Assembly: GCA_035222895.1 (NCBI GenBank)
Contig: JAVYIG010000172.1
Location: 742,688-806,687, forward strand
Origin: Strongylocentrotus droebachiensis
Lineage: Eukaryota; Echinodermata; Echinoidea; Camarodonta; Strongylocentrotidae
DNA length: 64,000 bases
Reading direction: 5' to 3'
Both the position numbers and the translations under genes were made by a program. The notes beneath the pieces are model-generated. The model saw only the letters and a list, made by a program, of their open reading frames with translations. It did no database searches and had not been told where the DNA came from. How positions within the stretch are numbered: position 1 is the stretch's first letter; every line of letters begins with the position of its first letter. This document shows positions 34,849 through 47,611 of the stretch, one piece after another.

Positions 34849-36418
34849 TGATTTTTTTTTTGTTTTGTAGCATTGTTTTATTGTATTCATTCAGTACAAA
34901 ATATATAACAAACAAACATACAGCTTCATTGACTTACATATCATATCAAAATATAAAGAAAATTGTACATCTCTCAAAAAATACATAAGATAGTTTAATA
35001 CACTTTACATAATGTTTTCAAATTAATTATACTGAACGAATATTATAAATCAAAGAGTTACCTACAGACAGACAGACACACCACACACGCTCACATACTC
35101 AGACACGCATACAAACTTACATACCCCCCTCCCCCCTTCATTCCGAAGCTCAAAAAATCCCCCCTCCCTTCCCGAGCATTCACATCTACATTTTGTTGGA
35201 AATCCTGTCTCTTCCATTTCCTTGAGACCAAATTATATAATTAAAAAAAAAAAAAAAAATGTCTGAGTCTGAGAAAGAAGTATTTGCCTCGCCGTCCTTA
35301 ACTGTAGAAGTTGTCCCATTTTCTGAAGTGAAGTGTTAAAGTGCCTCTCTCCCCCGCTAATTCCTTTTCTTCTTGCCTATTTTCTATAATTCTTTTTTTA
35401 ATTTCTTGAGGAATTGGGGGTCTATTTTTAGTTGAACTATATTTAAAAATCATATGTTTTGTTAAAAGAATAATGTGATTTAACAGTTGTTCTTTTCCCG
35501 CATTGGATCTTTTTATCCCGATATGAATTTCTTGCCAGTGTAGATTTTTTAACGCTGATAAAGCAAAAAGGTCACCGCAGTCCTTCCAAATATTTGCTAC
35601 CTTTTCACAGGTAAAAAACAGATGCTCATAGGTTTCTTCGTGTTTATTGCAAAAGGAGCAAAGATTGCTCACTGCATGTTTGAAAGTGTATAGATGCTTA
35701 TTTGTATAAATTAAATTATATAACATTTTATATTGAAATTCCCTCAGCTTTCTGTCTAGAGTGGACTTTCGGGGTCTTAAAAAAATTGCTCTCGTGTCAT
35801 TTTCGACCATATTGTATGTACGTTCTAAGTTGCATGTAGCATATGATTTTTCCGTTCTCATTTTTAACAATGTACTATAGATATATTTTGATGTTATGCC
35901 TTGCAAAGAGTGAGGCTTTCCGTTAATAATGAATTCTAAACTTAATTCGGTATCCTCACACGGATGTTCATATATATTCAAAAGAGTTTTCCATGAGAAT
36001 GGAATGCCTTCATATAACTGTTTTATTATATTTATTTCAATGTTGTTTAAACTCATTTTCTTAAATTCTGTGATAGATTTCAATTCACCTTTCCTATCAA
36101 CAATATGATGAATTTTAAAAAACATTTTTCAGAAATAAGTCTTCATTGAAATATATTTGCCCCTCAATGCGGATACATCTATTATTGTAAATAATTTGAT
36201 TTCTTTTTGAAATTTCGTTCTTAAGCAAAAAGGCTTTTGTCCCCAGCCAAGCCTCGAGCATGCTACGGTAACAATTTGGTTATGACAGTGCAAGTAAATC
36301 TGGCGATACATTACTGAAAAAAATCAAGAGGCCTCCATATTTTCTGGTCAGGTATTTAAAATAACGTTTCCAAATCATATTTGAATCTCCTGTTATAAGT
36401 CTTTTCATCCACATGATT
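34849..36418 (-). mobile_element. 5'-truncated L1/Tx1-like LINE fragment
   Basis: The inserted DNA is 34854-36413, bounded by TGATT direct repeats (34849-34853 and 36414-36418). The block copy at about 27548 has no insertion at this point. On the minus strand it encodes the C-terminal end of an ORF2. A 275-codon frame (36125-35298) contains FQYKMLYNLIYTNKHL, then CSFCNKHEETYEHLFFTC with the CxxC...H...C pattern of the zf-RVT domain and a following W. Upstream, WMKRLITGDSN at about 36407 and a TGA at 36129-36131 show a frameshift and a stop. The 3' end (left) is followed by a T-run, that is, a poly-A tail. The RT and endonuclease parts are missing, so it is dead on arrival. Confidence 0.88.
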
Positions 36419-36910
36419 AACAAACGTTCACAGATCACTAGAAACGCTCAAAAGGATATCGCTGTTAAATTCTGAAATGTGGGTACATGCGAAATTTTAA
36501 CAATCAGCCGTAGACGAAAGACTTCTTGCATGGCTGATTGTCAACGAAACGGAGTTAAGTCTTTTGTCAATTCTGCTTGTTGCTACGAAAAGCAGCCAGT
36601 GAAAACGAATTCGTTTAATAATGGAAATGCAAGCACTATTTTAAACAAACAGAACTTTGTCATTCCTAGCTCATGTTTCCTGATTGAGATGTCATATGAA
36701 AGGGCAGGAACTCAACTTTCTAGAAATGTAATTTTCTCTTTGAAATTCAGATACCGTCCGCCAAATGACTTTTTGGTTTCTTCTCTTCAAATTCATTTGT
36801 ATCACTCATGCATGAACTGTGCATCATATTAGTTGCATCAAATGAAAGAGGCGGATCTTAGCTTTCCAAATATAGTGTGTATAGTATAATAAAACATAGA
36901 TAATTCTCGG

Positions 36911-36942
<32 letters not shown>

Positions 36943-37949
36943 CAATTAAAAATTAAAAATAAAATCGGAAAGTATTACTCACCAGTTACAGCAGAATTTA
37001 CAGTTATTTGGGCTGCACAAATAGGTGGATGTACCCTGCATTATCGCGTTTTGAGTGACTGACTTTATTGATTTTTGATTTTTGAATTTATCCCTTTAGG
37101 CTTTACATTCGTATAACGATCAAGGGGGAATGAGTTAAACTTTCTATGTTATCTTTACGAGCTTCTGGTAAGTTTGTTTTATTCTTTAATGAAAATAAGT
37201 AAATAAATTGTTATGTAATGAAATTGTTATGACAGACAAGTGGTAAATATTTCACAGGTGCAGAAGATAGATACCCAGTCCCCCATCCCCAAGAACTGAT
37301 CTCTATTTAAATTGAGGAAAGTCTCAAATGATTTGTGAATATATCGAAGTTTTAAATGATTAGAGAGTAGATTGATGGGGCCTATTTAGATAATTTTGTT
37401 AATGTCATTTTCTGATCTGGCGGGATTTGTTGATGACGGGATCGAAGACTACAGGCGCCTATCAGCAATAAAAAAATGCAAATATCCGCTGCAGGAATGG
37501 GAAAATGCTCGTATGTTACCATACATCTGTATCATGCTTATCCACAAACTGACACGATTTTTTGTATTGGTATATAGTGTCAGCCATGCACTGATAGTCG
37601 GTCGTGTCAATATTCCAATTGTAAGCTTCGCTGTAGAAGGGGGGGGGGCAGGCATCGTGATTGGGTGGCGGAAGGAGGGAGGCCTGGCATTGTGACCACA
37701 TTTTATCCAAAATGATGTCAGCCTTTTCTATTGTATGTTACCCTTTGTCACGTGTCATCTGTCAGCACTGGGTATTATGTTTCCAAGAAAGGAAGAGATG
37801 TTGTTATTAATGTTTTGGACATATTAATGAAAAGGTACATGTGTTAGATAAGAGGTGTAGTATAGACAGGTACTAGGTAGGAAATGATTTCTTCAATACT
37901 TTGATACAGGCTGGGTAAAAAGTACTTTGTAGGCGCCTTGAATATACTG

Positions 37950-37988
<39 letters not shown>

Positions 37989-38524
37989 GTACTACTACCA
38001 TTACTACTATTATAATTATCTAATTTAATTCTCCTTTGTTATCCATATAACATAAATGGAAATTTGTTTTGTCTATATGCTTAGTTCAAAATGAAAATTA
38101 TATGATAGAGAAAAATGATAATGCAATTAATGTTTACGTATACATATAGCACAGAATAGGAAAATAAAAAATGGGGTAAACGATGAATATTTTCTCTATC
38201 GTTCTTATCGATATGTACTTGAGCTAAAATAAACTAACCCCTGTTGAATAAAGGTCATATGTCAACATTACTGAACGGAAGAATCAAAGGAGATATTATC
38301 CATTGTCTCACATATTAATATAATAAGTTTAGCTGTTCATGTATGTAGTCTTTTAATAGTTCAGAAGTGTATTATTTGAATAAATATATTACTTTATTAT
38401 ATAATATTAATCCACTACTGTGTAACACTATCATGGCTATCCTATTTTAAGTTATAGCTAAACAGCAAAGTTGTGGTTGAGCCAGGTTCATAAAATTATC
38501 GGCGGGTGCCGACGCTTAGTGAGC
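36414..38524. repeat. Block flank between F and G units
   Basis: Up to about 36850 it continues the E/F block flank (matches 27550-27960). Then come a (TA)n tract at 36910-36938 and a segment like 21660-22680. After that is a flank matching 28680-29280 joined directly to 31092-31700, that is, the LINE-free version. The ACT tract is at 37952-37992. No gene seen. Confidence 0.75.
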
Positions 38525-39862
38525 TTATTCATTACATCTGCACGTTCTGCAACATAGAATTTTCACGACGGTGTCTCGGATGAGGGGCTGGGCAATCGCA
38601 TATGCCAAAGGGTTGACCAAGCTGTTGCTGTATGAAATCCAACGAGTTAACTCTATTAGATTCACGTCACCGCTGATAGCATCGTAGAAATCGCCCAAAA
38701 TAGTATAGACAATGACCCCTCCAGCAATCGGCAACCAGGTCACAACGAAGGCAAGGGTGATGAAGGTTAAAGTCCGCATCGCTTTTCGGCTCTCTGTAGT
38801 AGATTTTCTCTTAAATCTCTTAGAAAGGGTATTTCTGGATATTCCTATCCTGTTTTCTATTGCCTCCAGTGAGAGATTTTCGTTTTTTCTCTTTGATTGA
38901 GTCTCTACTGAACCTGGTTTATCGTTTCGAAGGCGATCGTTTTCCTTTGCCCTTTCAGATGATTTTGTAACGCGCAATGAAACGCTTGATATCGCAACTG
39001 CTTCTTTAGTATTAACGAACATTGTATCTGTTCGGTCACATCTGTCTTGTGGAGGTTCATCAAATGCATCAATGTCATTGCCATGAATATAAGAACGGCT
39101 ATTGTTTTTCCGCCTATGTGTTATTCTTCCATGTCCTTCCAAATGTTCTTTCTTTAAATGAGAAGCGATACGCTTACTATAGACAGATTTCACCCGGAAG
39201 TAAATACGCAAGTAAAACCCAGTTATGAGTAGAAAAGGTAAAACGAATCTTAGGACGAACACAAGTACACTTCCCGCTTTAGTTTTAGTGTACTGTGGTC
39301 TTAAGAACCCCGAAACTGATTTGGTGTCATTTGAGTTGATGAGCGTCCAAGCACAGGTTACCATCATCCATATTCCAAATGATAAAATCCATGTCAAGAT
39401 GTTTACCAAAGTTGCCTTGTTGATGCTTCTTCTTTGGAAATGCTTAATGGGATAGAACGTGGCTATGTAACGATCCATACAAATGACTACCACACCACAT
39501 ACAGAAACACTGAGAATGGAGTTCTGAAATCCCAAAAACAAAATACTCGACACTTTACCGAAGTGCCATCCGTTGTAGAGATTACCCGTTGCACGAAACG
39601 GCATGCAGGCGAGTCCCACGACGAGGTCAGCAATGGTGATGTTTAAAATGTACCAGTTTGTGTAAGTTCGTAGTGACTTCTCAACGTAGAAGGCTACCAG
39701 GATAAGTGCGTTTGCGAAGACAGTAAGACCAGACAAAAGCAGTAAGATAAAGAACACCACAGTGAACTGGGGATCCTGAATGTCATGCACCATGCTTCCC
39801 GACAAATTGTCAGAAGTATTCAATGTTCCATCCGGAAAACTGGTGTTTCCATCATACTCCAT
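38525..39862 (-). CDS. Orphan aminergic-like class A GPCR (gene G), intact
   Basis: Single-exon receptor of 445 codons from MEYDGNTSFPDGTLNTSDN (39862). An upstream in-frame ATG exists 24 codons earlier, but the paralogues align from here. N1.50 is residue 51 (FANALIL), D2.50 is 79 and Gln3.32 is 113 in GFQNSILSVSVCG. DRY follows at 130-132, LTWILSFGIWMMVTCAW spans TM4, and LPFLLITGFYLRIYFRVK spans TM5. Loop 3 is polar and about 140 residues long with AISSVSLRVTKSSER. TM6 has RKAMRTLTFITLAF then TWLP, TM7 has RWISYSNSLVNP with NPLAYAIAQ, and the tail is CCRTCRCNE. Cys3.25 is replaced by Ser. It is the best-preserved G-type gene with gene I. Compared with E, F and I it lacks about 90 bp of 5' flank. 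Confidence 0.94.
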   Translation of the reverse strand: MEYDGNTSFPDGTLNTSDNLSGSMVHDIQDPQFTVVFFILLLLSGLTVFANALILVAFYVEKSLRTYTNWYILNITIADLVVGLACMPFRATGNLYNGWHFGKVSSILFLGFQNSILSVSVCGVVVICMDRYIATFYPIKHFQRRSINKATLVNILTWILSFGIWMMVTCAWTLINSNDTKSVSGFLRPQYTKTKAGSVLVFVLRFVLPFLLITGFYLRIYFRVKSVYSKRIASHLKKEHLEGHGRITHRRKNNSRSYIHGNDIDAFDEPPQDRCDRTDTMFVNTKEAVAISSVSLRVTKSSERAKENDRLRNDKPGSVETQSKRKNENLSLEAIENRIGISRNTLSKRFKRKSTTESRKAMRTLTFITLAFVVTWLPIAGGVIVYTILGDFYDAISGDVNLIELTRWISYSNSLVNPLAYAIAQPLIRDTVVKILCCRTCRCNE

Positions 39863-42239
39863 TATAACGTGAAGAAGTGTCAGGTGTTCTAGAAAACGAA
39901 TCACAGATAGCAAATGTTTATGAATATATACCACACTCTAAAAGATGAAGTGATCACCATTTAATAGGATCGCGGAGTGAAAGGATTTTCACATTGTTAC
40001 GGTGCCAAATGCATTTAATCAGCCTCACATTCAGACACGGTAAGTGTTTGCTCGGCCCTTTAGCATGTGCATTTTAACTTGCTTTTTAATGTGATGCAGT
40101 TTCATTAAGAGAACGTCCATTATCAACGGTTAAATGTATTCATAGTATAACGGAAGTACGTACAGCAGGGATTAAATGGCATATAAGCTCGATCCTGAAA
40201 AGATTATCAACTTTGGTAAACATTACAAGAGATATTTCGCTTATCTAGCAACGTTTTTTTCTTCTCCAAAATGTATTTCTAATTAAAAAGATATGATGGC
40301 TCAATTCATCAGTGTCATGTTAAAACCTTTAATATCATTTGACGGATGGGTGAGTTACTTTTATTATTGGTAATGTATGACATTATTGATTGACGTCTTG
40401 TTTGATTGGATGTTCAGCTACTCCTAGGGTTGGTTTGGGAGGCGGGTGATTAAAAGGCCAATCATGGACTGACGGGGAAAATGGGGGAATTACCCCCCTC
40501 CCCCCTCCAAACAAAAATAAAACTAAAAAATAATAATAATAATCGAAAAGATTACTCACCAGTTACAGCAGTATTTACACAATATTTACTGTAGGATGAT
40601 TGCTTCAAAGAGGCCGAAACCTTCGGAGAAAAAACGCTTCTGATAATTTTTGTATACAGGTGCACAATATTTCATGAAATGCATCTTCAACACGCAGAGC
40701 CACTTGTGAAGCCCTTTTCTATGGTTGATGTCTTTTTCAAGTTGCCTGAACACTATTATATGTGATAAAGTGATAAATGCTCTTTAATTGGGCTGCACAA
40801 ATAAGTGGGCGTTCCCTAAGTGACAGTCTTTTAGATTGATCTCAATAGCATAGAATTTATCCATAAAGGCTCTATATTCGTATACCGATTATAAAGGGGA
40901 AATGTGTTACACTTTTCTTGTGTCAGTACTAGACTCTAAGATCAGTTATTCGACAGGTTCATCGCCACTTAATAAGTTATTTTAAAACTATATTAGGCTT
41001 AATACAAGAAACACCCTGTTCTAGTAGGCCATGTGTTAAGCGATGAGAAAAATATGGAAGAAAATATAATCATGAAACACAAACATAAAAGGAATCATAT
41101 GGTAGAATGTGGTAAAGAAAGCGAAAAGAAACATTTTGTTATCAATTTTGTTATTCAATTTGTTTATGTTTATGATATTATTGTCAACATGCCGTTGTAT
41201 CAATTGAGTTACTTTTATAGTTGTCAACTGACCCTCTAACCTGTACTGCTGTTCAGTTTGTATTCATTAATGAAATTTAAATAAAAGTGAATAAACTGTT
41301 ATTACAGACATGTGATAAATATTTCGCAGATCGAGATGATAGATAACACCCCCCCCCCCCAGCATTGAGCACTATCTAGCTAGAGGACGAATTCATTTGA
41401 TTTGTGAATATATCAAAGTTATAATGGCTTAGAGAGTAAATAGCTGGAGCCAATTAGATAATTTGGTAAATGGAATTTTCTGATTAGGCCGGATTTATCG
41501 ATGACGGGATCGGAGACTGTAGGCGCTTTTCAGCAATTATACAGTGCAAATATCCGCTGCAGGAATGGAAAAAAATGGTCGTATGGTTCTGCGTCTCATG
41601 TCAACCATACACCTTCATCATGTTTATCCACACATTGAAAAGGTCTATTTTTATTGGTATATATTGTAAGTCATGCACTGACAGGCGGTCGTGTCGATAA
41701 AACAATTGTTGGCTTACATTCGCGTGGTACAACAAACATATCATGGATCAGAATAAATTTGAGGCTGTGAGAAAGCAAGAATATCTTTGTTGCAGATGGG
41801 ATGTTGTTAGGGTGCAAGCATCGCGATATAGGGTGGCGGAAGGAGGGAGGCCCGGCATTGTGACAACGTTTTTGCCCAAATTATGCCAGCCTTTCCTATA
41901 ACATGTTGATCGAAGAAAAGCCTCGTAGTGATTTTTTTTTAATGGATTGAAATAAGAATGAAATGCAATTTCAGATATAAGAAAATTCGGGCATCTTGCT
42001 GTCGAATATAAGGATGTTCTTCCCCTCACTGCACGAGAATGTATATATTTTGGGCATTTCGGTCCCTGAAACAAAACAATATTTCAATACATTTGCGACC
42101 GATCAAAGCATGTGAGGAATAAATAACATTTGTATCGGGTAAAAATGTTATTTCGTCATCAAAGTATTCTATACAAGATATACAATTAATGTAAGATAAA
42201 TAGTTGCTCAACTATCGGTGGAGGTGGACAAGTCACCCG

Positions 42240-42454
42240 ATCATCAGCATTATCATTACCGTCAACATCAAGAACATCATCATCATCATCATAATCAACA
42301 TCATCATCATCATCATTATCATCATCATGATTATCATAATCATTATCATTATCATCTTCATCAAGATCATCATCATTATCATAATCATCGTCATTATGAC
42401 CATCATCACTATCATAAGAATCATCATCATAATAATAATAATTATCATCATCAT
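42240..42454. repeat. (ATC)n microsatellite
   Basis: Long imperfect ATC/ATT tract giving His-, Ile-, Met- and Asp-rich open frames on both strands. These are artefacts of the repeat. Confidence 0.95.
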
Positions 42455-42657
42455 ACTCTCTAAAGAAAAATCGAGTGATCACGGACGTCACTCCTCTGGA
42501 TAGTGAAAATGTAGTGAAAATAGAGTGAACATTCACTCTTTTCTTCTCAGAGAGCACTCTAAAATCAATTGATATTCACTCTTAAACAAGTAATCACGGA
42601 CGTCACTCCCAAGAAAGTGAAAATAGAGTGAAAATTCACTCTCTTTTTTTAGAGAGT
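42455..42657. mobile_element. Small MITE inserted in a microsatellite
   Basis: The left end ACTCTCTAAAGAAAAA and the right end (complement of ACTCTCTAAAAAAA) form an inverted repeat of at least 10 bp. The element sits inside the (ATC)n tract, and the paralogous tract at 23455-23640 lacks it. The interior holds two diverged copies of a unit with atcacggacgtcactc and agtgaaaatagagtgaa. It has no coding capacity; superfamily unclear. Confidence 0.75.
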
Positions 42658-43659
42658 GCTCATCATCATCGTCGACCATCAAGATCATCTACATTATGCG
42701 TTGATAAGTCGTATAATAATTGGTAATCAAACCTTTGAACGATTTCGTAGGTCTACGTTTTCTGATTTCACTGTTAATCATTGGCTGAACTTCCAAAAAC
42801 TTCATTCTTACAAGTAACCACATTGAGTAAAAGCAGCTATGAAACCACTCGTTGTTATTATTTGTATATGTTTGCAACTCGCCTCCGTTTCTTTACCAAA
42901 CCTATAGGCCTACAATTTATCCGAGATCCTTAAAAGTGTTCTTTTCAGTTTGATAAGGGGTAGTGAAAAGGGGTACTAAAGAAAGGTTTCAGGATTGCAC
43001 TTACCCACATGCAGGTACACAATATTATTTACTCCTAATCCGCTAGTATGGTTTTAAAACTCATTTGATTGTAAAACAATCAACGTAGTCTTAATTTTTA
43101 ACATCTTTTGAGAAAGTATAATTACCGTGTTTATTCTTGATAGTTTTAAATTATATTGATACCATTAACTGATTGTAATATAATTATATATTTTATGTGG
43201 GGGATGTGCGTGGTTTGCGGGCGCGTTTGTGTGTGATGTGTGCGTATGTATTTGTGTGTTTGTCTAATGTAATCAAGGTACGACGAAAATTCGAGACCTG
43301 ATAAAAACTGTTGGAATTTATTATTAAGCTTCCCTTTTTTATCATCTTGTTGTGTATACCTATATAAAATATATTTTTTATCCCTGGTAATCAGCTGCAT
43401 GTCTTCTTGTAACGTTCTTGTCTTGTGAAGATATATGTGGTAAGTAGTTCATGACTTAATGTAACCTTTTGCTATATCTTTCTCTCCGTCTTCTTCCCAG
43501 TCTTCTTCTCCATATCTGCAAACATTCCCCCCTACATATTTAATATATATTATATTAGGGCCTATGCACGTTTTGTACAGGGTGTCCCTGAAAAAAGGAA
43601 ACCCTAAGTTTATTTGATTTCATGAAATGTTTTATTTATCCTAACAGAAGAAGAACAAA

Positions 43660-44930
43660 TCAAAACAAAGTTAATACAAATTACATCATTCTGAATTTAA
43701 ATCAGTTACAAGTCAACAGATGTGTACATTATCTTTTTCATCAAAAGCAGTATACACAACAAAAATATTCAAAATGTACATAATTAGTCTTTTGTTAAAT
43801 ATTTTTGAAATCAAACAATGTTTTGTACATTAAAAATAACACTCTTCAATAGAAACATAGTACATAATTAGTCTTTTGTCTTTTGTTTTCTGAAGAAAGA
43901 GAATTACAGAAAGACACACACAGAAAAACACACAAAACAAAAAGTATTCTGTCTTTTCCATCCCACATGCGTACATGCATATAGTAAAACAATCACACAA
44001 CACCCTCTTACACCCAATTTTCATTGCATTTATGATGATAATAATAATAACAATGATAATAATAACGATAACCGTCAAAGCGATCTGTGAGAAATTTTCA
44101 TTGATGCTTCTTCTTATCGTTATCTAAATAAAGTAGCTATTTGATATATGATTTTGTGAAATTAATCAATGTTTTGAGTTCATGAGGTCTTACCATATGA
44201 CCATGTTGTACCATATGCCTTCTATTCTAAATGAACGATTTGGTTACTTTTAAATAAATTAAAAATGGACAGTGTGTAAAAAGAGTTTTGCTTCACTTGA
44301 ACCAAAATAACTCAAACGATTTGTCCGTAAGAAATACTGATATTACATCATTGCTTATTTTTAATAGCAATATCGCTTTTTATATTTGTCAACGAGTTGG
44401 ATTGAATGTGCATCAGTCATATCAGTCAAACGTAGAAAGAGCTTGTAATTCAAGAAATCAAGCACTACTAAACAACTGTAAGAAAGGCGCAGTATCAAAT
44501 CTCTTGTTTCTTGAATAAGATTCATAATCTATTAGCGCGTGCAGAATGTAGTCCGTTCCACTTCACATCATTTTCTGAAATAAAACAAAACCGCTCTCTC
44601 TAGGTAGACCGTGGTCACTCATGTTTCAGCTGTTTGAATACACCACCCTCATTGTTCCGTCAAACACCTCTCTGACTTCTAAAAACATTATCGAAAGGAT
44701 ATGAGAGCCTCTCAAGTGGCATTTTGATTAAATTAATAGATTTGTTCTTCTTACATCCAAATAAAATGTGTACAGATACGTCAGACATACATAAACGCCT
44801 TGAGTATAAATGAGTACGCGAGACAAAGTGTGGGTCACGAACAATGGTATCATAATTCCTGACAACTATAAAAAGGCTCCGCCACAGATAGTAGTGACAA
44901 TTATGTATCAATAGATGAATGTGAGAATTG
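43660..44930. repeat. Ghost of a C-type GPCR locus: flanks without the gene
   Basis: 43660-44030 matches the 3' flank of gene C (14800-15180), and 44395-44930 matches its 5' flank (16590-17755). In between, about 365 bp of AT-rich DNA stand where gene C has 1.35 kb of receptor plus spacer. No receptor homology is visible there. So the C copy of this block was deleted. The TAA at 44469-44471 is the empty target of the MITE at 16661-17246. Confidence 0.8.
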
Positions 44931-45213
44931 TCACTGCAGAATGTGTAAGAGATTCAAAGGTATACAAATGTTCTGATCTACGGGGCGGCATTAAGGGGGT
45001 GTGGGGTTACTTTCCTCCTATTTGCTCAACATGCTCCACCCCCTAAAAACAGCGAACCAAGACGACAACGACAACAACAGCAGAAGAATAAATTTAACAA
45101 GAGGTGCGTTTTCAGGCGGGGGGAGGGGGGGATTTAGATAACGATTACACTGCGACAAAATAAATTAAAAGATATTACCGTAAATATAGAATCCGTTTCT
45201 GTTCATTCATTCT

Positions 45214-46381
45214 TTATTTACTGATGCCTTTTTTTGAATAATTTGGCAACCAGGTAACGGCAAAAGCGAGGATTAAGAAGGTTAAAGTCTTCATTGCTTT
45301 TCGACCTGCTTGTGTTGATTCCTTCTCGGGCCTCTTGGATACGTTGTATTTGGATGCTGACTGACTTTCATTTATTTCTAAAACAAGGCCTTCGTTATCG
45401 CTTCTTGAATGATTTTGTTCTGATCCTCCTTTACTACCAACAAGAAACGTACCGTCTCTCTTGGACTTACTATTTGGTGGAGTAGAGTCTTTCGATACCT
45501 GCAATGGAATATTTGATACAACAATTGCTGTACCTCTCATGGCACCAAACGTAACACCGTTTGGACTGGATTTGCATTGAGATGGTGCATCATCATCATT
45601 TCTTTTACTTGCAGAATTGTTAATATTTTGGTCGTTGTTTTCTGTTTTCCCCTTGCTCGTCAAATGCTCTTTCTTCATATTGAAGGCCAAACGCCTTTTG
45701 TAGACAGCCTTCACGCGAAAATAAATTCGTAGGTAGCCCAGTAATGAGGAGAAATGGTAAAGCAAATCTCAGGATGAATACGAGTGTGCCTGCCGTTTTG
45801 GTTAGAGAATAATTCGTTCTTAAAAAGCCCGAATCTGATAGTTCGCCACTTGGGTCTATGAAATCCCAGACACAAGTTATCGAGATCCATATTCCAAAGG
45901 ATAGGATCCACGTAAAGATGTTCACAATGGTAGCCTTGCGGATACTTTTCCTTTGGAAATGTTTGATAGGATAGAACGTGGCTATGTAACGATCAATGCA
46001 AATGACGACTACACCGCACACAGATACACTGAGAATAGAGTTCTGAAATCCTAAAAACAAGATACCAAGCACCTGACCAAAGTCCCAACCATCATAGAGA
46101 TTGACAGTTGCGCGGAGAGGCATACAGACTAGGCCAACGACGAAGTCTGCAATGGTTATGTTCAAGATATAATAATTGGGATAAGTCCGTAGTTTCTTCT
46201 CAACGTAGACGGCTGCTAGGATAAGTGCATTTGTAAAGACAGTCAAAGCAGACACCAGCAATAAAAGGGGGAATGTCGCATTGATTGTTGGTTCGTGTCT
46301 GTATCGAGTATTACAGTCCGACAAATTGTAAGTGGTTTTGCATGCCCCATCGGTAAGAGAGAAGTTGTCTAGTATCTCCAT
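45214..46381 (-). pseudogene. D-subtype GPCR (gene H): frameshift and loss of TM7
   Basis: Sister copy of gene D, starting at MEILDNFSLTDGAC (46381). TM1-TM5 read well: FTNALILAAVYVEKK, NITIADFVVGL, DRY, FTWILSFGIW, LRFALPFLLITGL. At about 45735 ggtagccc replaces ggtatagccc, a 2-bp deletion in TM5 that ends the useful frame. In the other frame, loop 3 and TM6 continue (VVSNIPLQVSKDS, AMKTLTFLILAF, TWLPN) and then stop. Compared with gene D, about 185 bp covering the end of TM6, TM7 and the tail are deleted. Two independent lesions, one removing NPxxY, rule out a normal receptor. Confidence 0.92.
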
Positions 46382-47611
46382 TATGGCAAGGAAAACCCGG
46401 ATTCCTTCTCCAGAAGCTAATTCTCAGAATATTACGTCAAATGCGAAACTTTTCTAGAGGAACTCTCGTACTAGATAGCGTTGACCAGTTTGGAAACTTT
46501 CTACCGAACAAGCACTATATATAGTCCTGAACAGGACAATGATATTCGTTTTCCCAATCCTAACCTATGCAGATGATTTTCTCCAGTTCCCCACATCCCT
46601 AGGCGTATATACTAAATGATGCATGGATGTAGGCGTGCATCGACAGAATGGGATTTGACTTACTGTCATTTCACTAAAGTACATATTGATTGAATTCACT
46701 ACTATACTTCTCAATATCACGATGTTTATATTATTTATAGCAGCTCCAACCGTAGTTTATTGCTTTTTAGTTAGAGGAATTACCCTTCGTCACGTGTCAT
46801 CTGTCAGCACTGGGTATTATATTTCCAAGAAAGGAAGAGATGTCGTTTAATATTATTTTTTTTTGGACATATTAATAAAAAGGTACTTGTGCTATATATA
46901 AGATGTAGTAGACAGGTATCAGATAGGATGTGATTCCTTCAATGTTTCAGCGTCCTTGGGAGAACTTTGATAAAACCTGGGTTAAAAACGCACTTTGTAT
47001 AGGCGCCTTGAAAATACTACTAGTACAACTATTACTACTACTAATTCCACTACTACTATTATTATTATTTAATTACATTCTCTTTTTGTTATCCGTATTA
47101 AATAAATGGAAATTTGTTTAGTTTACATGCTTAGTACCGAATGTATATATATGGTAGACAAAAATGATGAAGCAACTAATGTTTGCGTATATAATCTAGA
47201 ACAGAAAAATAGAAAATGGTGCACACGATTTATAGTTTCTCTGTCATTTTATCGATAAGTTCTTTAGCTAGAATAAACACACTCCACTTGAATAGAGATC
47301 AGAGGTCAACATTACTGAACGAAAGAATCGAAGGAGATATTATCCAATGTTTCACATATGAATTAAAGATCGTAGCTGTTCATTTATTTAGGCTATTGAT
47401 ATAGTTAAGACGTTAATTGATGTATTATAGACGGTTATTATTTTAATGTATATACAAGAGGGTTTAATATTGAACGCGAACTCTTCCATAATATTCATCA
47501 ACCCAATTGTAACACTTTCATAGTTAACCTATTTGAAGCTATAACTATAGAGCAGAAGTTGTGGTTGTGGTTCATTAAATTATCGGAGCGGTTGCTTTGT
47601 GAGTTTATTCA
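46382..47611. repeat. Spacer between H and I; third copy of the LINE-free flank
   Basis: The segment at 46780-47200 matches 29195-29280 plus 31092-31500, and also 37740-38160. It includes gtcatctgtcagcactggg and the decayed ACT tract near 47025-47070. About 47280-47610 matches the 3' flank of the other G-type genes. No gene is supported. Confidence 0.7.

Larger units (their letters stand above)
39863..42830. repeat. Duplicated G-upstream block (matches 20.4-23.8 kb)
   Basis: Counterpart of 20362-23792, with the same order of segments and the same (ATC)n tract, here at 42240-42460. No C-type relic follows as at 23.8 kb, although a short flank (about 42755-42815) still matches the DNA just left of that relic. 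No gene supported. Confidence 0.75.
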
